From the NCBI RefSeq assembly GCF_018143015.1, contig NC_054749.1, positions 33,102,911 to 33,166,910 of the forward strand: a stretch of DNA of 64,000 nucleotides, given 5' to 3'. The notes under the pieces were generated by a model. The model saw nothing but the letters and a program-made list of their open reading frames with translations, did not search any database and was not told the DNA's origin. The stretch is from Lytechinus variegatus (taxonomy: Eukaryota; Echinodermata; Echinoidea; Temnopleuroida; Toxopneustidae). Positions within the stretch are counted from its first letter, which is position 1; every line of letters begins with the position of its first letter. Below are positions 10,401 through 25,400 of this stretch, in pieces. Position numbers and translations under genes: made by a program.

Positions 10401-13400
10401 CCTCTTTTTTAAAATTTCTACTGCATCTTCAAAGGACCAAATAATAATCCTTTTTATTATTCCTACAGCCAAGAGCCAAGTAGTTTTGCTAGTCTGTGTG
10501 ATGTCGGGATGCAACATTTTAACTGGGATACTTGCGGTTCGTATCTGTGATACCGGGGAGGGGATGGAATCGACCTGTTGCTGAATAGGGGGTTACAATA
10601 CAATATCACAATGAAATGAATTATTTCATGTTTACACACCAATGATGACACTTATAATGTGGTTCTTGGTCAAGCTCTCCCAGTGGGCAACTCCACCGGT
10701 GACTGGCAAGTTAACCCTAAACATTCATGTTTGACGTTTGAGTTGTCCTCAGGAGAACTTGCCATATGGTGAGACTTGCCCTCCAGAAAGCTAGCCTCTG
10801 GGGTAGCTATGCTCCAGGAGGGGGGGGGGGTCTTAACTTGGAAATCTTATCTCAGGCCCCATGACCCACAGGCTTGTGATCAATTGCAAATATGAAGAGC
10901 AGTTTTAATTAGTTCCTGCTTTAATATTTTGAATGAATTGCACTGTAACAATGATCTTGCTATAAAGCCATTGCTATTTAGTGATCAATTGTGTCATGGA
11001 TCCCAGGAGAAATTTACTGTTTATAAATTGTATACAGAAAGGGGAAATCCAATCTTGAAAGCAAACATCTAGCAAGATTCCAGAAAATTGTTTTGATTGC
11101 AAAACACTGGACTTTAAATTTACTTGGAGCAGATTCCTTGGTGAATGATATTTATGCAAGTATATAATAGCAGTAATTTTTTTTTCAAACTGACAGAATG
11201 GGTAGAGCCCGAGTGGTGAATTTAGTAATTTTTCTCAGGTTTCAAATAATACCAAGTTGGTCTCGAATAAAGCATGCATATCAAAATGAATCCATGTTTT
11301 TTAACTAGTTGAAATAAAATTCAAATGACAAATACTGAGATAGGTCAAACTCTAAAGGCAGTATGAATTGACACTCTAATCACCAATTTAATTTTTTCCA
11401 TATATGAAAAAAGAGGACGAGGTCAAAACGCCATAAGATTTGCACAAAATTTGATCCAAACAATCGCAAGCTTTCTTAAATTTGAAATCATTTTCTTGAA
11501 CCATTAACTATTCATTTTTGCTTTATGTTTTCCTGCTTTCACAAAAAAATTAAATCAACATGCTACCAAGATTGAATTCCCCAGCATGACAGCAATGGTA
11601 CAAGACCTTTAAGTCTAGACAGAAATCAATATCTCATATGAAAACATTTGCCAACCTTCCACAAACACAGATGTTAGTCCCATATTCCAATGTCTACAAT
11701 GATACATTGCCAAACTTGTTGTTCAAAATCAAAATTTAATCCGGTCACCGAATCTTGATTTAAGGTTTACTTTAATTTCAATTCTATTTTATAAAACAAG
11801 AGATATATCAAGTAGATGTTGGTTATGGGCCATCACACCCTAAACTTGTCCACCCCATGGCATAGCCATTTTCTATAACAAGATGGAAAGCATTTGTTAG
11901 TATGACATATCACAGCTGCGTTCACAAAACATTATTTGAATTTTCTGATTATTAATGTCAAATTATGCCTTGTCTTGAAATTTTGGTTAAAATTGTGAAC
12001 AATTTCATAAAAATAAAGTTTCTTTTTCATTAAGAAGTCTCAGATTTACCACATGCACATATAACTTAATGAGCACTCATCTGTCACTTCATAGGAAAAA
12101 AATTCAGGCATATTTATTTTTACAAATCATCATGATCAAAGAATAAAGCATTTTATTTGTTGAAACTTTGTTAGATGAAAGATGTTCGAAAAAACAATGT
12201 CCGAAAATGGAGAAAAAAAAGAGAATGATTTGATTATATATCTGCTAATTCATGAAAAGAGTGACAGATATATTACATGTTGACCTATCAAGGTTAATTT
12301 GAGTTATGGCAATGATAAAACATAAATTCTCACAAAAACAATTTGTAATGGATAACTGAAATAACAAAAACGATGAATAATGGATTATTGCAATAATGGA
12401 CACATGAATTATAGTAAGTATTATGTACACTGAGCATGGAAGTACTGAATTAAGGAAAATATATACGCGATATACTATGAAAATAACAGAGAAAGGAATA
12501 AAAATGGGGCAAAAATGGTTTCAGTTACTATACATCACATCAGATAAACAAAAATTTATAGATATGTGGCCAACTTTCTTTTCTTTTCTTTTTCTTACTA
12601 AAGCTGCAACCACAACAGATCTTTTCAAACTTGGTGATCAGACGAAGCAGTATTGTTCAATCTCTTTTCATTAGTCATGCCGTCCACTTATATAATAAAT
12701 ATTTTGTCATCCTTATTTATATGATCAGTCTCTTATTTAGCTTTGCTGGTGTATCGAGGGTAAATGATGCGATTTTTTCTATATTTTAAAAAAAATATCA
12801 CATAAATACTTGCAATCACTAGCAATTAAGCAACTTCATAAGCTGAGGGGGGGAATTACATAGATTATGCAATAATTATAACAAGGGTCATATAATAATC
12901 AGAAGAGATATTCAAAGCAATGGATTAAAATGCTTTTTCCAAAACAAGCCTTGGGGTGTTAATTCAGATATCATCCATTTGAATATATGGTCTGGTGGTT
13001 GATATTGCAAAGAATATATGGAATTGCTAGGATATAATAAAAATACAATATCTAGCATCAATATATAAACATGGGCTTGATGTGAAGTATCAGGATCATT
13101 TGTAGTAGATTTGGTAATAATCATGACAGAAAGCAATGAATACATGACTATTGCAGTACTCAACATCAAATTATTTGGCCAAACAAACAAAAGAATATGG
13201 TTGCTATCTTTCTCAAATGCTGAGATACAACAGAGGTTTTGGTCGTCTGCCTGGTTTGGATTTGAACCTACAATCATTGAGGCAAACGATTTATCAACTG
13301 ATGCCACTCCCAATAATGAGAATGATGAGATACCTACCCAAAACCATGTTGTGAATGGGGTCTGGTAGTGGTCGGTGAGATGGGGGCAAGAGGAGGGGGC

Positions 13401-16400
13401 GTGACCCTAGCCGGCTCATCTTGATTTCTTCTTCTAAATCTCTCCAACGTCGCCGTCGAGGTTGGTGGAGGAAGGAAAGGATCTTCCTGGTCTACCTCGT
13501 AATTGATCTTCCTGCAAATAGATTTATAAAATTCATAAAAATATCAAAACTATTTGATCACATGATGTTTGAAAGAATGCATGGTGGTATGAATAATCAT
13601 GAAAGTTGTTTACGGTACAACGTGTGTTAGGTCCTGGTAAAGGACTTTGATGAGTGAATAGAGGTAGAAGTCTAATGGACAAGGGAGAAAGTGGAGGTTA
13701 GATCATAATAATATAATATACTCAGCAAGGTAGACACACAGGCCCGTATTCTGAAGTCTGAAGGTTTAACTTAAACTCACGCTTAAAGTTGTGGTTTAAG
13801 TATGGATAGCCAATTGTTAATACATATTCACTAACAGTAGAGATATAATATTTCAGCTCACTGGCTCTCAAATCATTCATAGTTGTCTAGGAAGTATAAA
13901 TCGATGATTGTCTTTACCATTGAAGAATCAGGAAACAGCACAGTAAATATAAGTAACATACAACTTAATAAAATTTTGACACATTTGGCTTCCCATAATT
14001 TTAGCACAGAGTTAGACCATGGTCTAAGTTAAACCTGACTTCAGAATATGGGCCACGGGGTAGACATCTCCCATTTTAATATTAATAATACTTATATTCA
14101 TGAAGGCTTTCTATAGATTTCCTATGGTTACCATGTTTGAAATACATTTATGATTTAATTGCCAAATAGAGTACCGAAGTGATGATGTCACAAAAACCCT
14201 TTTTTTTTTGCATTTCAGCGTTTTGATACCATGTATTGTTAGGCATGATGAAAAACCCCAACTTCCAAAATTTGGTGAGAATCGTTCCATGGGGGCATTA
14301 GATATGACCTCATGAATACAATGACTTCAATGGGGCTACTTATGTATTCATGAGGTAATTTCTTGGGGCCCAATGGACCAATTCCCACCATATTTGGTTT
14401 GTGGGGGGTTTTCATCATGCTCTATCAAAGTATGGTATAAAAAACGATGAAATGCAAATAGTGACAATTGAAGACGTCACATTTTGTTACTCTATACAGT
14501 AATTTCCACTAGTATTATACTCCTTAAATGTCTGGATGATATAAACTAAAACACACATGCATTGTGAAAAAAAAGTACATCAGTATATTAGTTTATTGTT
14601 AATCATTTTTTAATAGAGTTTTTGCTTTAGTAATATGGTGATAAATACAAACCAGAACCTTGAACGTACATACCTTCTTGCTATCCTGGCTGCTAATGTA
14701 GATGACATACACAGTATCAATGTCATCAGCAGGCCAAGGACTATGCCACTTATTAATAAGAATCCAACACCAGCTCTGTAACAATAGATAAGATAGAAAG
14801 GTACATAAAGATAAAGGCTGTACTGGGGCCTGTTGCACAAAACTTTTCACCTGAGAAAGCTCTGGTAAAAACTTAAAACTAAGGTTATTCTGATTTCTGC
14901 CGTTAACTTTAACACAGGGCAAAAACTCTGGTAAAAACAACCTGAGTTTTCTCTGGTAAAAAGTTTCATGCAACGGGCCCCTGGTCACAAGTAAGACAGT
15001 TCTTATTGGGCTTTTCCACAAAATAATCACACTTTTGCATACTTTTCCTTATATTTCAATAACTCATTACATTTTCAAGTTATGATAAGAGCATTACAAC
15101 CTATCATTTGTACTAGAAAACAGAGAAATATATAGAATTTATAAGCGCCTCTTGAATGTAGATTGGTCAAACATAACAATATAATTTCCCTTTGAAATAA
15201 ATAATTGATAAACCTGGCATGAAATAGTTCCCTAGTCATATGAATATCAGAGGATGGTTCCATTTCCAAGAGGGACTAGACACAACATTTTTGGTTTGTA
15301 ACTTTCTACTTCCCTTTTGCAATTACAAACTTTCTACTTCCCTTTTGCAATTGCGATGAAAATGAATTGACCCGATTTCCTGATTAAAAGTTTGTTAGAT
15401 AAATAGGCTTCCAAACCATCTCAATCACGTTCATTACAAACTCATCTTGTAGTATTAATGCTAAAAGGGGGTGCCAATGGTGAATATTTTGCTAACCACT
15501 GAACCATAAAAAAAGATGAGTTATTGGGCAGAACAGAGATTTCGAGAAATCCACCGACACATACAATGAACTCACATTGTATTGTAACATATGCCATGCA
15601 GGGCTGTAATGTAATCTTTGTGAATGCCAGTACAGTCCACCAGTGCTGTTACTTGCTGTGTATTCCCGGTTACATCAGTCAATGTTACTTCAATCGCATC
15701 AATATATGTCTGAAACAAAACAAACAGGCGAGTTATAATGAAAATATTTTGTATTTAGAGTCAAAGTTTATGCAGTGAATTGAAAAATAAACAGTGAGGA
15801 CTAAGATTAAGATTAAAAATAATATTTTGGCCAGATGTGGCAAGGTCTAAATATACCCACTGCAAGTCACACAGAGAAGAGGCATGAAAATGAGGATTTT
15901 TCCTAAAATATAAAAATACTACAACTTCAATTCAATTTAATTCAAAATTTTTTTCAATCCATCAATCATAAAAATAGAGGTATATCATATGTAAATTTGA
16001 TAAAAACATGGGATTGGGGAGTCCCTGGAATCATAAAAAAAAAAACTTGTGGGTGGGGCACCACCATGATACAATTAAATACAAATCAATACTAAGACAT
16101 ACATAAAGAGTAAACAACATTGAAATACAATGCAAAAAACAAAACAATGGGCTAATATAGGGAAAATAAAAACACAAGAAGTAATAATTATAAATGATAG
16201 TGACCTACAGTGTGCTATCATTAGAATATAAACAAATATGGGGAGTACCTATATCATCTTGGGCCCGTTGCAAAAAGAGTTGCAATCAATCGCAACTCTA
16301 AAAATCAATCGCAACTTGATTTTCAACCAATCAACAGCACGCATTTGGGACTTGCGATTGATTTTTTTACTTGCGTTTAAACGCAACTCTTTCTGCAACG

Positions 16401-19400
16401 GACCCCGGCCAACAATGAAGAATCAAAACATTAACAGAAACTTCACATATACAAGGAAACCCTAGCATGAAGGATGGCTAGTTCATCTCTGGATGAGGGT
16501 GATAGAGGCCCTCCGGGATCCAAGACCCGTTCTAAGACAGAGGACTGCCAGAGTACCAAATACTACATACCTGTGAAGATGGGGAATATTCTTTGACCAT
16601 GTTTTCCAGTGATGTGACTGATTTATGAGCCGTGGCAAGATCATTGTTTGCTTCAGTGATTGACTGCATAGACAATATAAATAAAAATACATTTATTCTC
16701 TATTCTAGGAATATCTCAATCAAAATATCATGAGTTTATATACAAGATAAAATATAGAAATCATTCTAAGGAAAAAAGTTTGCTTCTGTGATTGACTGCA
16801 TAGATAATAAAAATTAAAATACATTTTGCATTGTAAATACACTTTTTTTAAATATCTCAATTGAAATATTATGAGTTTATTTACAATATCAAAAATAGAC
16901 ATTATTCTTATTATTCTTAATAACAAGGAAATTATTTATCTACCAGTTCATCAATTCTCCCTTCAGTTGTTTTTAAACGGACATTCATCTTTGTATTATC
17001 TTAAGAACTATATTTCAAGCACACATAAGTACATATACTAACAGTAGTAACAACCATTGTGAAAAACAAACAATAGAAACCCCAAAGTGAAGATGAAATG
17101 TTCTATCAATAAATAGAATAAAATAAAAACTGTAAACCAAAGTTGTTTACAGTGATATATTGTAAACAAAATCAGGAAGGGTAAACTTGCTGGCATTCAA
17201 TATCATTTACATGTAGTTGAGTTTTTATTCAGTTTTCATGTCACATATAGAGAACTCGCTATCATTTATCACACATTTAGTTCCTTATTTGTATCCCTGT
17301 TTAAAATGAAAATGAAACTAGCTGCTCTCCGAAACCAAGGTCATAACTGTCAGTTCCTTGTTTCATATTCAACAATAAATTTATTACAGATGAATGATAT
17401 ATAATGTATAGACAATGTTCAATTCTTTCAAAGGGCAATGAGTCTATGTCTTGAATCATATATTACTATACCTATAAAGCTGCTAATTCAGTTTTCATCA
17501 TAGTCATTTAGGAAAGACAGATATGGTCAGAGCTTAGTCAGCCAAGAGGTTTATTTATCAAGATGTCTATAATCGCTAGAGGGTATTCATTTGTCTCGCA
17601 ATCTACTATGGTCAACAAGGAAATTCGTGATCACTCTCGCAAAAAGTGTTCACTGGCTTTCTAGGAAATTCGTGATCACTCTCGCAAAAAGTGTTCACTA
17701 GCTTACAAGTTCACGAGCTTTCGAGTGCCGCTGCAACTCTTTATCAAGTGACACGGATTGTCCGATATCGTACTCTATTTATACTAACCTCCAAGACCGT
17801 ACGCACAAACGCGAGAACAATAGGTGGGCACTGATCCGTTGTGTGATTGGACAGGAGTTATGCAAATAAGCCGGGGGTATATGCAAATACGCCGTGGGTC
17901 GGCAATATGCAGTAACGGTTACCCACGCCGTTTTATCAAGAATACTTTCAAGAAAAAACAACCACCAAGGGATCAGAAGGTTTTCAAGACTTGTACAGTC
18001 TTGCCATACATCGATGGCCTTTCACAACAACTTAAACGCCGATTAGAAGGTCACGATATCCGAACGGTTTTCCGCTCGGTCACCACCTTACGCAAACAGC
18101 TTGTACGCCCCAAAGACCCTATCCCTGATCACAGACGTGATGGCGTAGTATACAATATTCCTTGCCAGGGATGTGACGGGTCTTACATCGGAGAGACAGC
18201 CCGACCGATACTTGAAAGCATTTCTGAACACAAGCGCGATGTTTGGTTACAGCGAACCAATACATCCGCGGTGGCAGAACATGCTTGGGAGAAGCAACAC
18301 CACCCAGATTGGGAGGGTGTACATTGCATTGCCAAAGAAAGACATTGGTATACACGCAGGATTAAGGAGGCTATTAGTATACGTCTTTGTCCTAACAATT
18401 TCAACAGAGACAGCGGGATCGACATCCCCGATTTCTGGATGCGAACCATCCGACAGCACAATACCCCCTTACCTGGCAGTGCACGCCGACCCGATCGTTC
18501 CCGGCCCTGATCGAGGGACCGCTCAGCCAGTCAACCCCCGCCCACGGGAAACTAGCGAGCCCGCCAATTTTGGTCTCATTTGCATATTGCCGACCCACGG
18601 CGTATTTGCATATACCCCCGGCTTATTTGCATAACTCCTGACCAATCACACAACGGATCAGTGCCCACCTATTGTTCTCGCGTTTGTGCGTACGGTCTTG
18701 GAGGTTAGTATAAATAGAGTACGATATCGCACAATCCGTGTCACTTGATAAAGAGTTGCAGCGGCACTCGAAAGCTCATGAACTTGTAAGCTAGTGAACA
18801 CTTTTTGTGAGAGTGATCACGAATTTCCTAGAAAGCCAGTGAACACTTTTTGCGAGAGTGATCACGAATTTCCTTGTTGACCATAGTAGATTGCGAGACA
18901 AATGAATACCCTCTAGCGATTATTTCAATCCGCAATAATGAACCTATTTAGTAAGATGTCTATACTTGTGTAAATAATAAATCATCCCTAATATCCAAAC
19001 AATGATATCATATGAACCTCTTCAAAGAATATATCTACCAAAACTTAAACAGGCTTTTTTGTCAACTTTCTTTATGGCATATTTTACAAACTTGTACATA
19101 TATCGTATTAAATTACATATAGCAATATTCAACCTGTGTGAGCTATAGTAACATGATACTTTGTAAACAAAGTACGGGTTTTCCCACTTGTGTGAACTAT
19201 CTCTATGCCATTACAATGTGATACTAAGCTATGAACAATAGCAGGATACATGAACAACCTTCCTCTTCCTTCTGTGAAACGTGTAACCCTGATTACCTTT
19301 CTATTTTCTATGAAACCGTTATTGTTTCTTCTAATACTAACCACTTGAAGCATCAATGTGAAGAATGACGCACAAGTGTCTTGACTCTACTGTAACTACA

Positions 19401-22400
19401 TATATGTATGTACACTAGATAAAGTCAATTGTATTTAATGTCTTCTTGGAATTATACAATTGCATTAATGTCATCTTGGAATCTTAAAAAAAAATGTTGG
19501 TATCATAAATCATTTTTATGTATACCTCTGATGGCCTATCAAAAATCTCTTTTGATTACGTGAGATATTGGAATACTTCATGGAAATCGACGTTTATGTT
19601 AATATCAAAGCAAGTATTAGCACCTACATGTACTCAAGAAAAGTTACATCAATGGTTTCCTCGCATACAGGATTCCAGAGTGGCTTTCCTGTATCCCCCA
19701 TGGAATGAAAGATAGTGGTGTATTATCACTATCTGGGGTCAGTCTGGAAATCTCCCTCTCTCTCTTTATTTTGATGTACGGTTCTGCTTGAAAAAAATAT
19801 TGGGCCAAACCACAAAATAAAGACAAACTCAAAGCCATGTTTTGCTCCAAAACAGAATAATCTCTCATGTTATTCAAAGAACTCTGTGTTTCTTTGATGT
19901 AAGATGCTGTTGTTGGAAATACATTTTTTATGCATTGTGAGAAATAAATCAGACAAAAATTTATCCTGAATGTATACTTACTGAGCTAAATGGATTAATG
20001 ATGTTATCTGTGCACTTCAAGTAGTAATCAAGAACATCTAAAAAAAAAAGAAATATGAAAACATGTATAATATAATCAATCAATTAGTGAACAGGATGTT
20101 TCATGATTCCAGGGGGAAAATAAAGCAGTGCCAGGTTATTTAGATAGAGGGAGGGAAGACATACATTAAATTTTGTTGTGGTTGTTCTCAATTGAATTAT
20201 AAGGGTATATCCTTCACCTCTTCTTTCCCCCCTCTCTTTCTCTTTTTTCCTCTCCCACCCCCACCCCCTCTCATTTTCACTACATGAAAAATCTCAGGGG
20301 GACCACCTTCCTCCATGGTGCTGCTGCCCCTGGCTGCTATTACAACACTGTGTTCTGTTATACTTATGCAGCCAAGAACATAAAATGTATAAAAATCTTA
20401 TCATTTGAAAAAATAGGTGAATGATAAACCTAAAATGGAAAAGCCTCAATATTTGAGCTATCACTAAACTGCGACAAATCACACAATCTAGCTGCATGCA
20501 TAACGATTTTCTATTATATAGTTCAATTTCTGGTTCAATAAACTCTTGATTATAAATCAGTTCCAAGGGTGATATTTGTCTACACAAGCTGACATCATAC
20601 ACCAAACTAATAAAAACAAGAGACAGGAAAAAAGCTGCAATGGTTTGTCTAATCAGGGTGTATCAAAACAGACCATGGTAACTACCTGTAGTTGTATTAA
20701 CCGAGATCAAATAACAAGTACAGCTATTATAGCCTCATAAAGGATCATTTCACGTACACAATTTTTGTCACAAAGTACTTTTAAAGGGGTACTCCATGCC
20801 TAGTACTGTTCACCAAAATAATGCAAAACCTTAAAGTGATATAACTTGGTTATTCCTTGTTTGATTTTATTCAAATTTTCATTTATTTTGTTTGTCTGAT
20901 TTCCTCATATTAAAGCTATAATTCAAATCAGGAGAAATGTTTGGGCCAAACATTTGTGTGTAGTCCCATTCATTTTTGATACAGCACACTCTAATTCTTT
21001 GGTGTATTACACATTCTACATGTATAAGTAACATGTCAATAGCTCTGAAGCATTTGAAATCTCATGACCAAGGTTCCAATAACACACAATGCAATTGCTT
21101 AGCAATTATTCCTATGCTTGATCATCATGATTGATGGTCAAATTTATCCTGGAATCATTGCTGAGCTTTGTGTTACAGGCTCCAAGAAAAGATTAATCGT
21201 TTATCTTAAAAAAAAAAGATAATTAAAAAATGATGAACAAGACAAATAATAGCAGATGAAGTGACACGAGAAGATTGAAAACACTGAACAATACATATAT
21301 GTGTAATTACACCCACATAGAACTTTCCTTTCTATTACATACATGGAGGGACTGTCATCATGTATTCCCACTTGAATAGAAACTAGGCCTATTTCATTTC
21401 TAATAGATCACACAAAATGTCTCATGACCATTTCTCATTCACATGTAAATCAGTATAACACGTTACTGTGAAGGCTTTCACTCCACACAATAGAAATGAC
21501 TATTGTTAACCACAATAATAGAAGAGATAATATACATTGTATGAGTCACATCCTAAAGGAGGGGGGGGGGGTGCAGTGCAATAAAAACAGTCTGAATGTA
21601 TCCGGATTAAATCATCACATTAATCTTGGGAATTTTCATCAATAACATCATATGAAACTTATTTGTTAACCAATCTAATCACGAGTCACCTCAATTACTA
21701 TTTGAATGTCTTTTTTTTCAGTATAAAACCTTGGATTCACTTGAACCCTAACCCACTAGCTGGTGTGCTTCAATAGCTGCTGAGCACACTCAAGACCATA
21801 CACATTTTCAAGTAGATATGAAGAAATCTCATCATCAGGGGGACATTTCACAAAAATTATAACAAATTTGCATTAACAGTTAAAAGCTACTGAAATATTT
21901 CGATCTGATTGGCTGATAGTAAACTTGTTACAGAATAGTGCCAGGACTTTAGACATGAGCACAAACATCAACGACGGGGCATCCAATAAAATAATTGATC
22001 TCTAAAACATTGGACTTCTCTGTTGTTGAACTGCTGGAGCCATTATAGCATTACAACATTCTACATGTGGGGGCGTCATGGTATAGTGGTTGCGAATCTC
22101 ATCTTTCAACAAAAGGGGCATGGGTTCGACTCTCAGCCACGGCGTGTTTTACCTTCAACAAGAAATTTATCCATATTGTGCTGCACTCAACCTGGGTAAA
22201 GTGAATGGATACCGGGCAGGATTGATTCCTTGAATGCACCAAGCACCTTTAGCAGCTGGAGCTACAGCCGGGGTAATATATAGTGCGCAATTCAATAGGA
22301 AAGTATATAAATCGGTGCCTCATAAATGCTACATGTATTTATTATTATATGAACTAGAAAACAAAGACATATCAAAGTCCACAATATGGGGGCCGGATAC

Positions 22401-25400
22401 ATATATCTTATGGACTTGCAGTTCAACGGGGAAACATGAAAACTAATAAAAATGCATGGCATCAAGCACAAGATAAAAAAAATCAATTACCGGTACGTGG
22501 ACGACTGACAAATGAAATAACATAAATCATGAGCACTAAAATGATATTACTCACCAGGTGATATTAGTGATGTCTTACCAGCTTCTGTCATGATATACTG
22601 ATCAGGAGCAACACAGAGGTCACCAAGACCCTAGTAAATAACAAGAATCATTGGAAAACTTATAGTTGCAGAATCAAATATCAAAATTCGTTAAATTATT
22701 TTATTGTAGGATCTATTAATTATATTGCACAATGCATAGTCATACATATATTTCTGTTGGGTATCTTTTGTGGTGAATGTATAACATTAAAGGTAAATGC
22801 TAGTTTTGGTAACGATATCAAAATGAGTTCGTACAGAATCCAATGAAATGACCACAAAAGTGTCTGTATAAATAAAACGCATGTGCCAAAGGATTCTGGA
22901 AGAAATTGTGTAATTTCTGAGAAATCAGCAAATAAGCACAGGATTCGGGTAGAGCGTCGGGCCAGACGCTCTAAGCAATAATTATACATTGTCCCACGTG
23001 CGCATATCTGTGTTGGGGATCTTCGGTGTGAACACTTTTCAGCATAGATTTCAAGATTTCACAAAGTTCAGTTAATGTAACTGTACCAGATCTAGATCCT
23101 CAATGATATACTGACAATTAAGCCTTGTTTTAGACTTTCTCATGAAATCAGTGTTTACTGCAACTACTGGAATTTCTCTTTAAGAAGTTTGAACTACATT
23201 GTACTGAGAAATGAGCAAATAAGCATAGCATTCTAGTCAGTTGTAGGGTCTTTATTCAGGCAATAAAAGTCCCACGTGTACTTATCTGTGTTGGCAATCT
23301 TTACTTTGATCGCCTTCAGCTTTGATAGTTTTCAGGAATTTATAAAATTAGGTTTATTGCAATATGTACATGCACCAGAACATGATTTCTAATCGTATGC
23401 TGACTACTGACAATAGTTCTAAAGACTTTCTCATAAAATAAAGGTTTGATGCATCTACATTGCTTTACCTTTAATTATAACTGAATTAAAATTTGGATGA
23501 AAGCAATACTTACCACTTCGATGAAGAGTTCAGCTCCGACCAAACACCAGATCATTAAGATACACACGATGCTTAAGATACTGGACCTGTCATCAACAAA
23601 TTATCCAAATAGATTCTAAGTAAATACATGTATCTGCATTTTTAATAATAATTTTTACAAATAAAACAAAGTAAGAAACTTCAGAAGAACTTCAGTAGAA
23701 CTTGTGATTCCTCTGCATACTTTGCTTGCCTGCAAACTAAAGTACATGTATCTTCTTATTTTATAATCAACTGCCTTAGTACTTGGCACTGGCAAAGTAT
23801 AGAACCCATTGATATTACAGAATTCAGTAGGACTCAGAAACAAAGGCTTAACCCTAAATTAACTGGGATATTTCATACCAGGGGCCTGTTTCATAAAGGA
23901 CTTGCAACTGTTGTAACTTTGCCATTATGGCAACTACCATAACCTTGATTCTGATTGGCTGCTGAGCCCTGTTACCATGGTAGTTGCCATTATGGCAAAG
24001 TTACAACAGTTGCAAGTCCTTTATGAAGCGGGCCCCTGGATATACTGAGGGGGGTCAATTCGGAACTGAGTACACGGGCGTCGTAAATTTGGTCTAAAAA
24101 TGCACAAGACTAGACAGTAAAAGGTCACGGAGCCCCCCCCCCCCCCCCCGTTAAATAAAGATTAATCTAAGGAACATGTAAATAGGTTTACTTACAAGAC
24201 TAATAGATATCTAGATGACCTGGATGCTGCCCACAGGACAAAGAGACAGGTCACAAGTTGAAAGGTCAATAAGAGGACCATTCCCATCCACCTGTAACAT
24301 AGATCATAGAATACTGTCTCATTTATCAAAACGATTTCCATTACTAGTACATGTAAATCTACGTAGATTTGAATGACTTGTACAAAAAATCAAATTCAGT
24401 TCAAGTTGAAATGATTATAAAGCCAGTCAAAACTGGTTATCAATCGCTGACATTGAGCCCTGGTACAAGTTCGGATGCTGGTTTCATGAGAATGGGAATG
24501 CAAAGAAAAGATATGGTCCAAACAAAGATGGGCAGAACTCTCTTGAACTAGAGATGTTATATTACATAAAGTGTGACAAATTGTTTGCGATGCATATTCA
24601 AATTAATTTGAAGTTTATTTTGATCCATGTTTGAACCTTATCCTGATATCTGATATTTTCTCCATTCAATTTGAGACATATGCAGCTTGTTTTCATGAAC
24701 AAACTTGACTTTATAATGTGTACATGTATGTCATCAATCGTGCGCGCACCATGTGCTTCCTCAGCCAGAGACAAGATTGTGTGGGAGAAAAATCAACACC
24801 AAAGTAATCGCAGGATTAATCTTTCTACACCAATACTGCCGAAATGCTTGTTACTCTAACAGTATATTTAATGAAACATGTGTAATTTACATTACAAAGC
24901 TTTAAAAATAAAATCCTCCAGTTGGCATGGAGTAGTATACATACCTGAAATAGTCATAGTAATCAATTCTACTAATGAGCAGACTGGTATCCAATCCATT
25001 AAGTGATATCTTCTCTGTGATTTCACTCAGATTACCAGCTGCCATCTTAGATGATTGAGTTAAGGAATCCGTCATCTCAAGCATGATGTCTAGAGCAGTC
25101 TGATTGGTCACTGTCGAACGCAGATCACTTTCTAACGATGCCACCTCAGATGGAATGATGTTCTCAAGATCATCTTCAATTTTACTGATCTAAGAAAACA
25201 ATACAAAATCACACAAAAATGTTGTGTTTAACGCAGAAACCATTGAACACTCATTTGATCAGTCACTGTCAACCGGAGATCACTTTCTAACAGTTCAAAC
25301 TCAGATGGAATAATATTAGATTATCAAGATCAACTTCTAATTTTACTGATCTAAAAAAAAAAATCAACAAGCACATTTGTTAAAAATAAAGAACGATTAT

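Noticed and set aside
18119-18634. Several overlapping open frames across the Penelope-like remnant
   Set aside because: They are shadows of the endonuclease frame on other frames and strands.
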